Shown here: positions 19,056 through 29,465 of the stretch, in pieces
Layout of the letters: each line of letters starts with the position of its first letter
How positions within the stretch are numbered: the first letter of the stretch is position 1
Translations under genes and position numbers: made by a program
Source of the DNA: CAWJLE01 sp963843645
GTDB taxonomy: Bacteria > Chloroflexota > Anaerolineae > DAOTYC01
NCBI GenBank assembly: GCA_963843645.1
Contig: CAWJLE010000005.1
Span: 1,163,663-1,227,662 of the forward strand
Direction: 5' to 3'
Length of the DNA stretch: 64,000 bases
Notes under the pieces: model-generated
Seen by the model: only the letters and a program-made list of their open reading frames with translations
Database searches by the model: none
Told to the model about the DNA's origin: nothing

Positions 19056-19796
19056 ATGCTAAAACGAGTAATCATTGTTCAGGCACGCATGACCTCATCG
19101 CGGCTGCCCGGCAAGGTGATGGCCGACCTGTCTGGGCGGCCTTTGCTGGCGCAGCTGATATTTCGCCTGAAGCAGTGTGCCAGCGCGGATGAGATTGTCC
19201 TCGCAACCACGATCAACGGGACCGATGATACACTGGTGGAGCTGGCTCGACGAGAAGGCGTTGGATGGTTCCGCGGCAGCGAGGAGGATGTGCTGGCTCG
19301 CTACGTCGGCGCCGCTGGGCAGTCTCAGGCCGGCGTGATCGTGCGCATCACTGCTGATTGTCCGCTCATCGATCCGCAAGTGATCGATCTCGTCGTCGAC
19401 GATCTGGTCAGCCACGCCGAAACTTGCGATTACGCCAGCAACGTCACACAGCGCACCTATCCACGCGGTTTAGATGTAGAAGCGTTCTTTTGGGACACGT
19501 TGCTTCGCATCGATCGTTTTGCCCGATCTCAGCCTGCGCGTGAACATGTGACGATTGTGGTCAGGTCCGAGCGGCCGAGTCAGTTTCTGTGTCGTTCCGT
19601 GACCGACCAACAGGACAACTCCGATCTGCGTTGGACTGTGGACACCAGTGTTGATCTGCAATTGATGCGGACGCTTTACGAGGAATTGGACCTTGGAAGC
19701 CGGATAGTGCCTTACCGGGAGATGCTGGCCTACGTCCGCGCCCGGCCCCAGTTGGCTCACCTTAATGCGGGGAGCAGCACGTGGGATCCGACTTGA
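19056..19796 (+). CDS. SpsF-type cytidylyltransferase (probable CMP-pseudaminate synthetase)
   Basis: 246 residues. IVQARMTSSRLPGKVMADL and RITADCPLIDPQVIDLV match the SpsF/COG1861 branch of nucleotidyltransferases rather than the NeuA/PseF branch. In the Bacillus sps cluster and in many Pse-like clusters this enzyme stands in for the CMP-sugar synthetase. Here, with every other Pse step present, it is the best candidate for CTP + Pse to CMP-Pse. It overlaps the start of the pseG-pseH gene. Confidence 0.88.
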   Translation: MLKRVIIVQARMTSSRLPGKVMADLSGRPLLAQLIFRLKQCASADEIVLATTINGTDDTLVELARREGVGWFRGSEEDVLARYVGAAGQSQAGVIVRITADCPLIDPQVIDLVVDDLVSHAETCDYASNVTQRTYPRGLDVEAFFWDTLLRIDRFARSQPAREHVTIVVRSERPSQFLCRSVTDQQDNSDLRWTVDTSVDLQLMRTLYEELDLGSRIVPYREMLAYVRARPQLAHLNAGSSTWDPT

Positions 19797-21296
19797 ATCA
19801 TCTGCTCATTTCGGGCTGATTCAGGCGCGCAGATTGGCAGCGGTCACGTGATGCGCTGCTTGGCTCTCGCTCAGGCATGGCGCGATGCCACTGGGCAGGT
19901 GGCGACATTTCTAACGGCTGCCCCGTCACCGCTAGGTACACGCCTGAAAGCCGAGGGCATGGATGTGGCCCTGCTGCCAAGTGAGCCTGGCAGTGCCGAC
20001 GATGCGTGGCAGACTGCGACAGAGGCGCGGCAGAGGAAAGCACCCTGGGTAGTCGTAGACGGCTACCACTTCAGCGATGAGTATCAGGGACGTTTGAAAG
20101 AAGCCGGACTGCACGTCCTGGCTGTCGACGATTACGGCCACGCCAGCCACTATCGAGCCGACCTGGTTCTGAATCAGAACATCTATGCCGACGAGAGCCT
20201 GTACTTACATCGCGAAGCCTATACGCGTCTCATGTTGGGCCCACGTTTCATATTATTGCGGCGGGAGTTCTGGCGTTGGCGCGGCTGGCAGAGGAGAGGC
20301 GTCGCGGTGGCGCGCAAGGTATTGGTTACTCTGGGTGGGGCTGACCCCGACAATGTCACCCACAAAGTCATTCGAGCGCTGCAAAAGACAGGCAGCGCTG
20401 CCCTGGAAGCGGTCGTTGTCGTGGGCGGAATCAGCCCACATTTCCAGGCGCTTCAATCTGCCGCCAGCGATTCGTCAGTGCCGATTTGCGTGGTACGTGA
20501 CATAAGGGACATGCCCTCACTCATGGCGTGGGCGGACATGGCCGTCACGGCCGGAGGGAGCACCTGCTGGGAGTTGGCCTTCATGGGGCTGCCTGGCCTC
20601 GTCCTTGCCCTGGCGGATAATCAACGTGCCGTGGCTCAAAGCATGGAGGCCCAGGGGCTTGGCATCAATGTGGGCTGGCACCAGGACATTTCGCTCGTTC
20701 ACCTGGCTGAGTCGCTAGACGGATTGGGGCAGGACGTTTCGTTGCGCACTGAAATGTCTCGGCGGGGCCAGGCATTGGTTGACGGCAACGGAGGAACGAG
20801 AGTCGTCTCATACATGAGGAATGAGCTCTTGCAGTTACGAGGCGTTCGTGCGGAAGACTGTCGATTGGTATGGGACTGGGCGAATGATCCGGAAACCCGC
20901 GCCAGTTCATTTTCACAAGAGCCGATACCGTGGGAAAGCCACGTGCGGTGGTTTAAGGCCCGGCTCAATGACCCAGCTACGGTGTATAATGTTGCACTTG
21001 ACGATCGAGGAGAACCGATTGGACAGGTACGTTACGAATTGCGGTCCGATGAAGCCACTATTTCGATCAGCATCGATCGGAAATTCCGCGGCTGCGGCTA
21101 CGGCAGTGTCTTGATTCGGAGAGCCTCTGTGGATCTCTTCACCCAGTCACGCGTTAGGTTGATTCACGCCTTCGTCAAACCCGATAATGTCCCTTCTATA
21201 CGGGCTTTCTTGAATGCTGGGTTCACTCAGATCGAAGATGCCACGATCAATGACCGGTCGGCGTTGCACTTTGTAAAGCGCAGGGGGCAGCAATAG
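19781..21296 (+). CDS. pseG-pseH: Fused PseG hydrolase - PseH N-acetyltransferase, one frameshift near 19810
   Basis: The N-terminal 320 residues are PseG, a GT-B-like UDP-sugar hydrolase. RADSGAQIGSGHVMRC contains the catalytic-region histidine, and AVTAGGSTCWELAFMGLP is the nucleotide-binding loop. From about residue 330 a GNAT domain (VWDWANDPETRASSF, then FRGCGYGSVLI for acetyl-CoA) is PseH. The fusion thus does the N4-acetylation and UDP removal, steps 3 and 4 of the pathway. GTG 19781 gives VGSDLNHLLI, then an extra T in the TTT at 19809-19811 shifts the frame before RADSG. Without that base the gene is open for 504 residues. Confidence 0.88.
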
Positions 21297-21299
21297 AGA

Positions 21300-22355
21300 A
21301 TGACTGGTTCAATTGCGATCAATGGTCGCTCCATCGGGTGGAATACTCCGGCTTACATAGTCGCCGAGTTGTCGGCGAATCACGGTCAGCACTTTGACCA
21401 AGCTGTAGCGATGGTGCAGGCAGCGCAAAAGGCCGGCGCCGATGCGATCAAGATGCAGACTTACACGCCGGATACACTGACGATCCAATCGGACCAGAAG
21501 TACTTTAAGATTGGCGGCGGGACCCTTTGGGACAATCGCACTCTATACGACCTCTACCGCGACGCCTACACCCCTTGGGAGTGGCAGCCACGGTTGAAGC
21601 AGATCGCGGAAGACTCTGGCTCAGATTTTTTTTCTACTCCGTTTGACCACACAGCAGTCGCCTTTCTGGAAGAGATGAACGTCCCGGCCCATAAAATTGC
21701 CTCTTTTGAGATTGTTGACCTGCCGTTGATCCGTCGAGTGGCTGAGACTCGCAAGCCGCTCATCATATCCACCGGCATGGCTACGCTGGCAGAGGTGGAC
21801 GAGGCCGTACGTGCCGCGCGTGAGTCTGGGGCTACGCAAATTGCTCTGCTAAAATGCACCAGCGCCTACCCTGCACCACCCCGGGAGTTGAACCTCCGCA
21901 CGATCCCTCACTTGTCCGAGGCTTTTGGGGTCCCCGCGGGCCTGTCCGACCATACTCTGGAAGTGGTGGTTCCCGTTGCCGCGGTGGTTTTGGGCGCTTG
22001 CATCATCGAAAAGCATTTCATTTTATCTCGCGGCATGGGCGGCCCTGATGCTGCTTTTTCGCTCGAGCCAGAAGAGTTCAAACAGATGGTACGAGCAGTG
22101 CGTGTGGCAGAGCAGGCCTTGGGCACAGTGTCTTATGAGACCACAGAGCGCGAAATGGCTTCTCGGAACTTTCGTCGTTCACTCTTCATAGTCAGGGACG
22201 TGAAACAAGGCGATGAATTCACACATGAGAATGTGCGCTCAATCCGTCCGGGACATGGGTTGTCGCCCAAGTACCTGAATGTCGTCCTGGGACGGCGAGC
22301 GAGCCGAGACCTGTCAGCTGGCACACCGGTGGAGTGGACCCACTTGGCCGGGTGA
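21300..22355 (+). CDS. pseI: Pseudaminic acid synthase, PseI (NeuB family)
   Basis: 351 residues. NeuB-type TIM barrel with IVAELSANHGQ, IKMQTYTPDTLT, STPFDHTAVAFLEEMNVPA, ISTGMAT and SDHTLE, then a C-terminal antifreeze-like SAF domain (RSLFIVRDVKQGDEF onward). It condenses the 2,4-diacetamido-trideoxy-altrose with phosphoenolpyruvate to give pseudaminic acid. The SDHTLE and KCTSAYP segments favour PseI over sialic or legionaminic synthases. It begins 3 bases after pseGH. Confidence 0.94.
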   Translation: MTGSIAINGRSIGWNTPAYIVAELSANHGQHFDQAVAMVQAAQKAGADAIKMQTYTPDTLTIQSDQKYFKIGGGTLWDNRTLYDLYRDAYTPWEWQPRLKQIAEDSGSDFFSTPFDHTAVAFLEEMNVPAHKIASFEIVDLPLIRRVAETRKPLIISTGMATLAEVDEAVRAARESGATQIALLKCTSAYPAPPRELNLRTIPHLSEAFGVPAGLSDHTLEVVVPVAAVVLGACIIEKHFILSRGMGGPDAAFSLEPEEFKQMVRAVRVAEQALGTVSYETTEREMASRNFRRSLFIVRDVKQGDEFTHENVRSIRPGHGLSPKYLNVVLGRRASRDLSAGTPVEWTHLAG

Positions 22356-22464
22356 AACAAGTCGGTCGGAGCCTATCCATGACCTTGACTCTGGAAGAGA
22401 CGCTTGCGAGCCAGAACATTTGAAAGAGCTGTATGCCGAAGATGACATACAAGGAAAGGGGCTC

Positions 22465-23316
22465 ATGGAAGAACTGAAGTTAGACGATTTGCCGCAGTAT
22501 TCCCCCTGGCCTGCCCGATTGCTTGGGCTCGCAGGGTGGACCGTTGCAACGAGAACCCTCGAAAAAGTGGAACGAGAATACGATCGAGACAAATACGCCC
22601 AGTGCTTGGAGTTCTATCAGTCAAGCGGCGAGCATGTGTCCCCTGAGGCTATAAAGCGATTTGAATACGGCTCGGGCTTGTCCCAGGGCCTCTGTGTCTC
22701 GGTGGGTAATCGTCTCTATGAGTGCAGCCTTGAAGAAGCCCGCCATCGATATTACGAAATGATCTATAATGGAATTCTTGAGGCCGCGAGAGAAGCGAAT
22801 TGCATTGTTGAGCTCGGAGCTGGTTACGGATTTAATCTCTGGATGCTCAGACAGCAGGGCATTACGCAACTGGCGATGGGTGGGGAATTCTCAAAAAACG
22901 CCGTTGTTCTGGCGTCTCAATTGTTCCAGAGCGATCCAAACATCACCGTCTTGCATTTCAACTTCTTGGAGCCGCGATCGTATGAGCTACTTGAATCGCT
23001 GCGGCCACCGATTATGGTATTTACGGCACACGCGATCGAGCAGTTGCCTAGTTGCGACGTTGTTCTTGATTCCCTGGCTCGCTATCGTGCGCTCATTGGA
23101 TCCATATTTCACTTCGAGCCGATTTACGAATTGCACGATGATAGCCTATTCGGCTTGATGCGACGACGCTACGCGGAAGTAAATGATTACAACACCGACC
23201 TGCTATCTCAGCTCAAAAAGCGCTCATGGATTCGCATATGCGAGGTTCAGCCCCACGCCTTTGGACTCAATCCATTGAACCCGACGTCGGTGATCAGATG
23301 GGAATTCGCTCGCTAA
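22465..23316 (+). CDS. SAM-dependent methyltransferase-like protein (putative sugar methyltransferase)
   Basis: 283 residues from ATG 22465, with AAGGAAAGGGG at 22451-22461; the frame upstream lacks a suitable start. IVELGAGYGFNLWMLRQQG is a SAM-binding motif I, and GGEFSKNAV is a plausible motif II. The N-terminal 100 residues have no recognised motif. Placed between pseI and the GT42-like gene, it may modify the Pse-containing glycan. GC content is visibly lower than in the flanking GT genes, suggesting separate acquisition. Specific substrate unknown. Confidence 0.6.
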   Translation: MEELKLDDLPQYSPWPARLLGLAGWTVATRTLEKVEREYDRDKYAQCLEFYQSSGEHVSPEAIKRFEYGSGLSQGLCVSVGNRLYECSLEEARHRYYEMIYNGILEAAREANCIVELGAGYGFNLWMLRQQGITQLAMGGEFSKNAVVLASQLFQSDPNITVLHFNFLEPRSYELLESLRPPIMVFTAHAIEQLPSCDVVLDSLARYRALIGSIFHFEPIYELHDDSLFGLMRRRYAEVNDYNTDLLSQLKKRSWIRICEVQPHAFGLNPLNPTSVIRWEFAR

Positions 23317-23506
23317 TTGCTACAACGAGGTGTCTCCTGATGCACGCCAAATGCTGGTCACCGGAGGGCACTGGATGTCTGACGCGGTGTCTCGGTACCG
23401 ATACCGATCAGGCCTCCCGACGTCCAGACTTCGAAGCCTTCACAATCGAGACCACAGTAAATTTGCCCGAGGACGCGATTTCCCATGGGCCGGAGCGATA
23501 CAAAAC

Positions 23507-24460
23507 ATGCGTGGATCGCTAAAGACGTTGCTGATCGACTTTGTCCCGCCAGCCATGCTGACCGTGTATCGCAACCTGAAGGTCGCTACTACGCGCGATT
23601 CGAACATCACCGGCAATATTGCTTTGAAGAATCGTTACCGGGATCGGAAGCGTTGCTTCGTCATCGGAAACGGCCCTTCTCTGCGACGGTACGACCTCGC
23701 CTGTTTGCGCGACGAGGTCGTGTTCGTTGCCAACTTCTTCAATCTTCACCCACAGTGCTCTGAAGTATCCCCGAACTACTACTGCTTTGATGACCCCAAC
23801 GCGTTCTTTGCAGGGACGTACGGCGACCATCTCGAGGGGGATCGTTCCGCCTGGTTTGAGGACGTCTGCGCGAGGGCGCCCGAAGCGGAGTTCTTGCTCC
23901 CATTGGAAGCGAAGCGCGTCACTGAAACTAATGGATGGTTCGCCAATCGCCAAAAGTGGTACGTGGCGAGGCGACAGCCGGCTGTGGTGCTTGGTTACGC
24001 GGAATCCGATCTCACCCGGCCGATTGCTCGGGGATCGGGGACCTTGCCCGCTCTGGCGGTCCCTGCTGCAATCTATATGGGATTTTCGACGATCTACCTG
24101 CTCGGATGTGACGCCAATTGGTGGGTCGCGAACCTTGCCCGAGAAGATTTCGACGCGGAGCTCCAACACTTCTACGATCACAATCCGTTCGTGCGCCGCG
24201 AAGCGACCATTCGGGACTTTGGCCTCGAGGTCGAACTGCGGAACGTCAGCGATCACTTCAAGAGCTTCCGACTGCTGCGTGAGCACGCCCGGAAACAGGA
24301 CGTAGAAATCATCAACGCGAGCGGGGGGGGAATTCTGGATGTCTTCCCGCGAAATCAATCTGGCGTCTGTCCTGGGCCCTCGGTGCGTATTATCTCCTGG
24401 CCTGGGTCAGGACAGTGGATGACCGGCCGATCGAAGCGTCCTGCACCGCGGATTCGCTGA
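23507..24460 (+). CDS. GT42 / Maf-like (DUF115-type) protein, candidate pseudaminyltransferase
   Basis: 317 residues from ATG 23507 (GGAG 11 bases upstream). CFVIGNGPSLRRYDLACL matches the NGPSL loop of GT42 sialyltransferases (CST-I/II) and of the Maf/MptE-like Rossmann proteins that use CMP-nonulosonates. IYLLGCDANWWV and INASGGGILDVFPR follow the same family order. Lying directly after a complete CMP-Pse pathway, it is the best candidate to add Pse to a glycan or protein. The end is uncertain: similarity fades after VFPR, near an 8-G run at 24323-24330, so the last 30 residues may be out of frame. Confidence 0.72.
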   Translation: MRGSLKTLLIDFVPPAMLTVYRNLKVATTRDSNITGNIALKNRYRDRKRCFVIGNGPSLRRYDLACLRDEVVFVANFFNLHPQCSEVSPNYYCFDDPNAFFAGTYGDHLEGDRSAWFEDVCARAPEAEFLLPLEAKRVTETNGWFANRQKWYVARRQPAVVLGYAESDLTRPIARGSGTLPALAVPAAIYMGFSTIYLLGCDANWWVANLAREDFDAELQHFYDHNPFVRREATIRDFGLEVELRNVSDHFKSFRLLREHARKQDVEIINASGGGILDVFPRNQSGVCPGPSVRIISWPGSGQWMTGRSKRPAPRIR

Positions 24461-24465
24461 GTGGT

Positions 24466-24495
24466 GTCAGGCCCGGCAACCTGTGCCGGCCTGAC
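24466..24495 (+). terminator. Strong hairpin, possible terminator
   Basis: GTCAGGCCCGGCA (24466-24478) pairs with TGCCGGCCTGAC (24484-24495) as a 12-bp stem with one bulged C and a 5-base loop. No T run follows. It sits just after the GT42-like gene and before the GT4 gene, where the Pse operon may end. Confidence 0.5.
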
Positions 24496-24592
24496 GCGTC
24501 CTGGAGCTTTCGATGTTAGTGCGGCCGTTCGCGTTAGGGCCAAGCAGACGCTGCGGGCCAGCTGTTTCGCCGTTTCCAGGAGCAGAGCGGCC

Positions 24593-26019
24593 ATGAGCGA
24601 TTCCTTGCGCGTTCTTCGAAATCAGCACCGCTGACGTCGCAGGCGGCGGTGAAAAAGCGGCGCGTGACCTGCACCTGGCCTACCGGACGTTGGGCCACGC
24701 GGCATGGCTGGCGGTCGGCTATCGCCGGGCAGCTGACCCAAACGTCTTGCTGATGGATAGCAACCCGTACCGCGGCTGGTGGGCCCGGCTGTGGGTTCGG
24801 CTCAGCTATCGAGCGGCGCCGCCTGCCGATCAGTCTAACCGCGCAGCGTGGATTCGTCGTCGAATCCAGCTGTTGGGTCAGCCGCGCCGCACGCTCGATG
24901 TTGAACGGGGCCGGGAGGACTTCGAACTTTCCGGCTACGCAGCGCTTGTTGGATCTCGTCCCCGATCGACCGGACGTGATCCACGCGCACAATCTGCACG
25001 GCTATTACTTCGATCTGCGCGCCTTGCCCTGGCTCAGCCGGCAGGCGCCCCTGGTCCTGACCCTGCACGACGCCTGGTTGCTCAGCGGCCACTGCTCCCA
25101 CTCGTTCGCCTGCGAGCGCTGGCGGATCGGCTGCGGCTCCTGCCCGGACCTGACAATCTATCCCAGCGTCAACCGCGATGGGACCGCTTTCAACTTCGAG
25201 CGCAAGCGTCGGATTTATGGGGCGAGCCGCCTGTACGTGGCCGCACCGTCCCAGTGGCTGATGGACCGTGTCCATCAATCGATGTTGATGGATGGCACGG
25301 TCGCTTCGCGCGTGATCCCGCACGGTGTGAGCCTGTCCGTGTTCCGTTCGGTCGACGGGGCGGGTGACCGCGCCGACGTTCGGGCTGCCCTGGGTGTGCC
25401 GCGGAGCGCCAGAGTATTGCTCTTCGTCGCCAGCGGCATTCGTGAGAATCGGTGGAAGGACTATCGGACCCTGCGCGCGGCGCTCGCCCTCGTCGCCGAA
25501 CGCTTGCCGGAGGAGCCCGTTCTGTTTCTCGCGCTCGGCGAGGACGGGCCCGCGGAGCGGGTCGGGACGGCCGAGGTCCGCTTCGTGCCGTTCCAGAGGG
25601 AATCCGCAACCGTGGCTCGATACTACCAGGCTGCCGATCTTTACGTTCACGCGGCCCATGCGGACACGTTCCCGACGACGGTGTTGGAGTCTCTGGCCTG
25701 CGGGACGCCTGTCGTTGCCACAGCCGTTGGCGGCATCCCCGAGCAGGTGAAGTCGCTCGAGCCCGGCTTCGGTGGGGCGCGTTTTGGTCCGGACGAGGCA
25801 ACGGGAATGCTGACGCCGCCAGGTGATGCGGATTCGCTGGCCGCCGCCATAGTAGTACTGTTGCAGGACGATGGTCTGCGGCGCAAACTGGCCGCCAACG
25901 CCGCGACAGATGCCCGTCTCCGGTTCGACCACGACAGACAGGTCAGCGATTATGTGGCATGGTACGGCGAGTGTATGGAGGCGCATCGGCGGGCATTGGC
26001 TGAAGATGGCCGTCGTTAG
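24593..26019 (+). CDS. GT4 glycosyltransferase (copy 1), two frameshifts
   Basis: Reconstructed 474-residue GT-B enzyme from ATG 24593 (AGGAG 10 bases upstream). One extra base near 24615 follows SLRVL before EISTADVAGGGEK, and a second near 24927 follows REDFE before FPATQRLLDL. The rest is intact: HNLHGYYFDLR, LHDAWLLSGHC, VIPHGVSLSVF and the C-terminal LESLACGTPVVATAVGG typical of GT4. It is very similar to the gene at 34797 along its whole length. Two insertions remove exactly to an in-frame gene of family length, which favours sequencing error. Sugar specificity unknown. Confidence 0.8.
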
Positions 26020-26056
26020 GCTCGCTCGGGTCGCGGAGTGTGCTTGTCCGCCATCT

Positions 26057-26085
26057 TTGGACGAATCGCATCGTCCTATTATAAT
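26057..26085 (+). promoter_or_regulatory. Near-consensus sigma-70-type promoter for the second Wzt gene
   Basis: TTGGAC (26057-26062), 17-base spacer, TATAAT (26080-26085). It lies 39 bases upstream of ATG 26125 in an AT-rich gap of 105 bases. Confidence 0.72.
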
Positions 26086-26124
26086 AATGTGTGTGGCAAT
26101 CAAATCTCAGGGCGTGATGCCGAT

Positions 26125-27427
<1,303 letters not shown>

Positions 27428-27451
27428 ACGGGCTTAGACTACGTCTTCCCA

Positions 27452-27661
27452 ATGCCCCTATTGGAGCTTCTGGCGTGTCCGTTTGGGCTCTTCTTGCTTG
27501 GTATGACCATACGCTGTGCGACCTTCGCTATGACAAACTCTGACGTCTTCAACGTCATGTTCTCTGAAACGGCGGTTTCCACTGCGTTGTGTACTACGTT
27601 GATGGCAGGGATTGTCCAGGGCTTCCTGGGTGAAGTGGGTCAGTCGTGGAGTAGCGGATGA
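27452..27661 (+). CDS. Doubtful small hydrophobic ORF
   Basis: A 69-residue frame with two hydrophobic stretches fills the gap between the Wzt-like and glycosyltransferase genes, and its TGA overlaps the next ATG (ATGA). It has no ribosome site and no recognised motif. It is listed only because nothing else occupies 27428-27657. Confidence 0.15.
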   Translation: MPLLELLACPFGLFLLGMTIRCATFAMTNSDVFNVMFSETAVSTALCTTLMAGIVQGFLGEVGQSWSSG

Positions 27662-28584
27662 GCATTGCCAGTAGAACTCCAATCGCGCTGTTTGCCTATG
27701 CTCGGCCAGGGCATTTGAGCCGTACCCTAGAGTGCCTCCGAGCAGAACACGTGCCTCTTATTTACGCGTTCAGCGATGGGCCGCGAACCCCGGACAAGGA
27801 GCCCGCAGTCGCTCAAGTGCGGGACATGCTGCACGCTATCTACTGGTGCGAGGTGATCCTCACTGAGCGCCAAGAGAATTGGGGATTGGGACGTTCTATT
27901 CTGGCCGGTGTGACTGACGTGTTAAGCAAACACGATCGCATCATTGTCTCCGAGGACGACCTGATCTTCGTGCCGGGGACATTCGACTATCTGTGCGCCG
28001 CGCTCGACCACTATCAGGATGACCCGTCGGTGATGAGCGTGACCGGCTGGACTCATGCGAAGGTGACCCCACCCGACGTCACGAACCAGCCCTATTTCGA
28101 CGGGCGGGCCGAATGCTTGATCTGGGGCACCTGGGCCCATGTCTGGCAGGGTATGGATCACGACGCCAAGACGATAATGCGAGAGTGCGTCGCGAAGGGC
28201 ATCGATACGTACCGCTACGGAGCCGATTTGCCGGCCATGGCCGAGATCGAGCTGCAGCAGAACATTTGGGCTGTGCGGTTTCTCTATCATCACATTCTGC
28301 GCGGAGGTCTTTGTCTGCGTCCGCCGCATAGCTTGGTGGAACATATTGGTTTTGATGCCATGGCTACGAACAGTCCGGATGGCAGCCTTTGGGCAGCTCC
28401 ACCCTTGAAGCCATGCCCGCCCGTACCGTCCGTCTGGCCCACACCGATCGAGAACGAAGCTTGCCCGCGCCTGTGGCAGCAAGTCTACGGCTATCGCCTG
28501 AGCACGCTCCGCCAAGGCGCCCGGTTCGGTCGCAGGGTGGTGGCTCGTGCGCGAAGAATTCTCCGTGGGAACGGGAGGCGCTGA
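27658..28584 (+). CDS. GT-A glycosyltransferase-like protein (GNT-I-like fold)
   Basis: 308 residues, start ATG 27658 with GGAG 6 bases upstream. TPIALFAYARPGHLSRTLEC begins the nucleotide-sugar fold. VSEDDLIFVPGTFDYL contains an EDD acidic motif in the DXD position, as in GNT-I-like bacterial glycosyltransferases. NWGLGRSILAGV and SVTGWTHAK are further conserved-looking segments. No membrane helices. Probably a cytoplasmic enzyme adding a sugar to the lipid-linked glycan. Confidence 0.72.
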   Translation: MSIASRTPIALFAYARPGHLSRTLECLRAEHVPLIYAFSDGPRTPDKEPAVAQVRDMLHAIYWCEVILTERQENWGLGRSILAGVTDVLSKHDRIIVSEDDLIFVPGTFDYLCAALDHYQDDPSVMSVTGWTHAKVTPPDVTNQPYFDGRAECLIWGTWAHVWQGMDHDAKTIMRECVAKGIDTYRYGADLPAMAEIELQQNIWAVRFLYHHILRGGLCLRPPHSLVEHIGFDAMATNSPDGSLWAAPPLKPCPPVPSVWPTPIENEACPRLWQQVYGYRLSTLRQGARFGRRVVARARRILRGNGRR

Positions 28585-28587
28585 CAG

Positions 28588-29448
28588 ATGGCGAGCGTGA
28601 AAGAAATCCTCAGGCTGGTCGCCCCGCCCATTCTGCTCAAGCTTGCTACGTGCTCGCGGCGCGGCCGTTTAGTCGAGTGGGAGTATGTGCCGGAGGGGTG
28701 GGCGTACGCTCGCGAGCATCCTGAGGTGCGCGGCTGGAATGTTGAGGAGATCCTTCAGGTATACAAGGACAAATGGCCGAAGTTCCGGACGATGGTCACG
28801 GGTACAGGTCCGCTTGGTGTGGCGCACGAGTCCGATCTCAGGACCGATACCAATGTCATTAGCCACAACATAGTGATGTCATTTGGCTACGTCCTCGCGC
28901 TAGCGGCGCGTGGTCAGGATTCTCTCTCTGTGCTCGATTGGGGCGGTGGCATAGGGCACTATTGCCTCTTCGCCGAGGCCCTCTTGCCAGAGGTGCAAGT
29001 TAACTACCACTGCAAGGACCTGCCATTGCTGGCGGAGTATGGGGCGCAGCTCTTCCCCCAACAGCGCTTCTACTCGGACGAGTCGTGTTTGGAGCGCAGC
29101 TACGATCTGGTCATGGCCAGTACGTCTCTCCATTACACGGAGAACTGGCAAGAGCTCTGTGGCCGCCTGGCGCAGTCGACGCGACGCTATTTCTACATTG
29201 CCAACCTTCCAAGCGTTTTGCACGCATCGTCTTTTGTCTTTATCCAGCGTCCGTATGCGTATCACTACAATACGGAGTACCTTTCCTGGTGTCTGAATCG
29301 CGACGAACTCCTCCGTGCTGCCCGGGTTAATAGCTTGAGTCTCGTCCGTGAGTTTGTGTACGGGCTCGCGCCCGACATTGTGGGTGCGCCGGAGCAGAAT
29401 CACTATCGTGGGTTCTTGTTCAGGCCGGCTTATGAGCGACCGGCGTAG
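28588..29448 (+). CDS. TIGR04325-family putative methyltransferase
   Basis: 286 residues, ATG with GGGAGG 9 bases upstream. The N-terminal WEYVPEGWAYAREHPEVRGW and LDWGGGIGHYCLFAEALLP match the TIGR04325 family of methyltransferase-like proteins found in O-antigen and capsule clusters; the aspartate-rich SAM loop is DWGGG. ASTSLHYTENW follows. The acceptor is not established for the family. It is 3 bases downstream of the glycosyltransferase, so probably in one operon. Confidence 0.8.
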   Translation: MASVKEILRLVAPPILLKLATCSRRGRLVEWEYVPEGWAYAREHPEVRGWNVEEILQVYKDKWPKFRTMVTGTGPLGVAHESDLRTDTNVISHNIVMSFGYVLALAARGQDSLSVLDWGGGIGHYCLFAEALLPEVQVNYHCKDLPLLAEYGAQLFPQQRFYSDESCLERSYDLVMASTSLHYTENWQELCGRLAQSTRRYFYIANLPSVLHASSFVFIQRPYAYHYNTEYLSWCLNRDELLRAARVNSLSLVREFVYGLAPDIVGAPEQNHYRGFLFRPAYERPA

Positions 29449-29465
29449 CCGTCTGGGGGTACGTC

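Noticed and set aside
24835..26103. Minus-strand open frame of about 420 residues opposite the GT4 gene
   Set aside because: Shadow of the plus-strand GT4 gene, whose motifs are clear; the composition is that of a GC-rich antisense frame.
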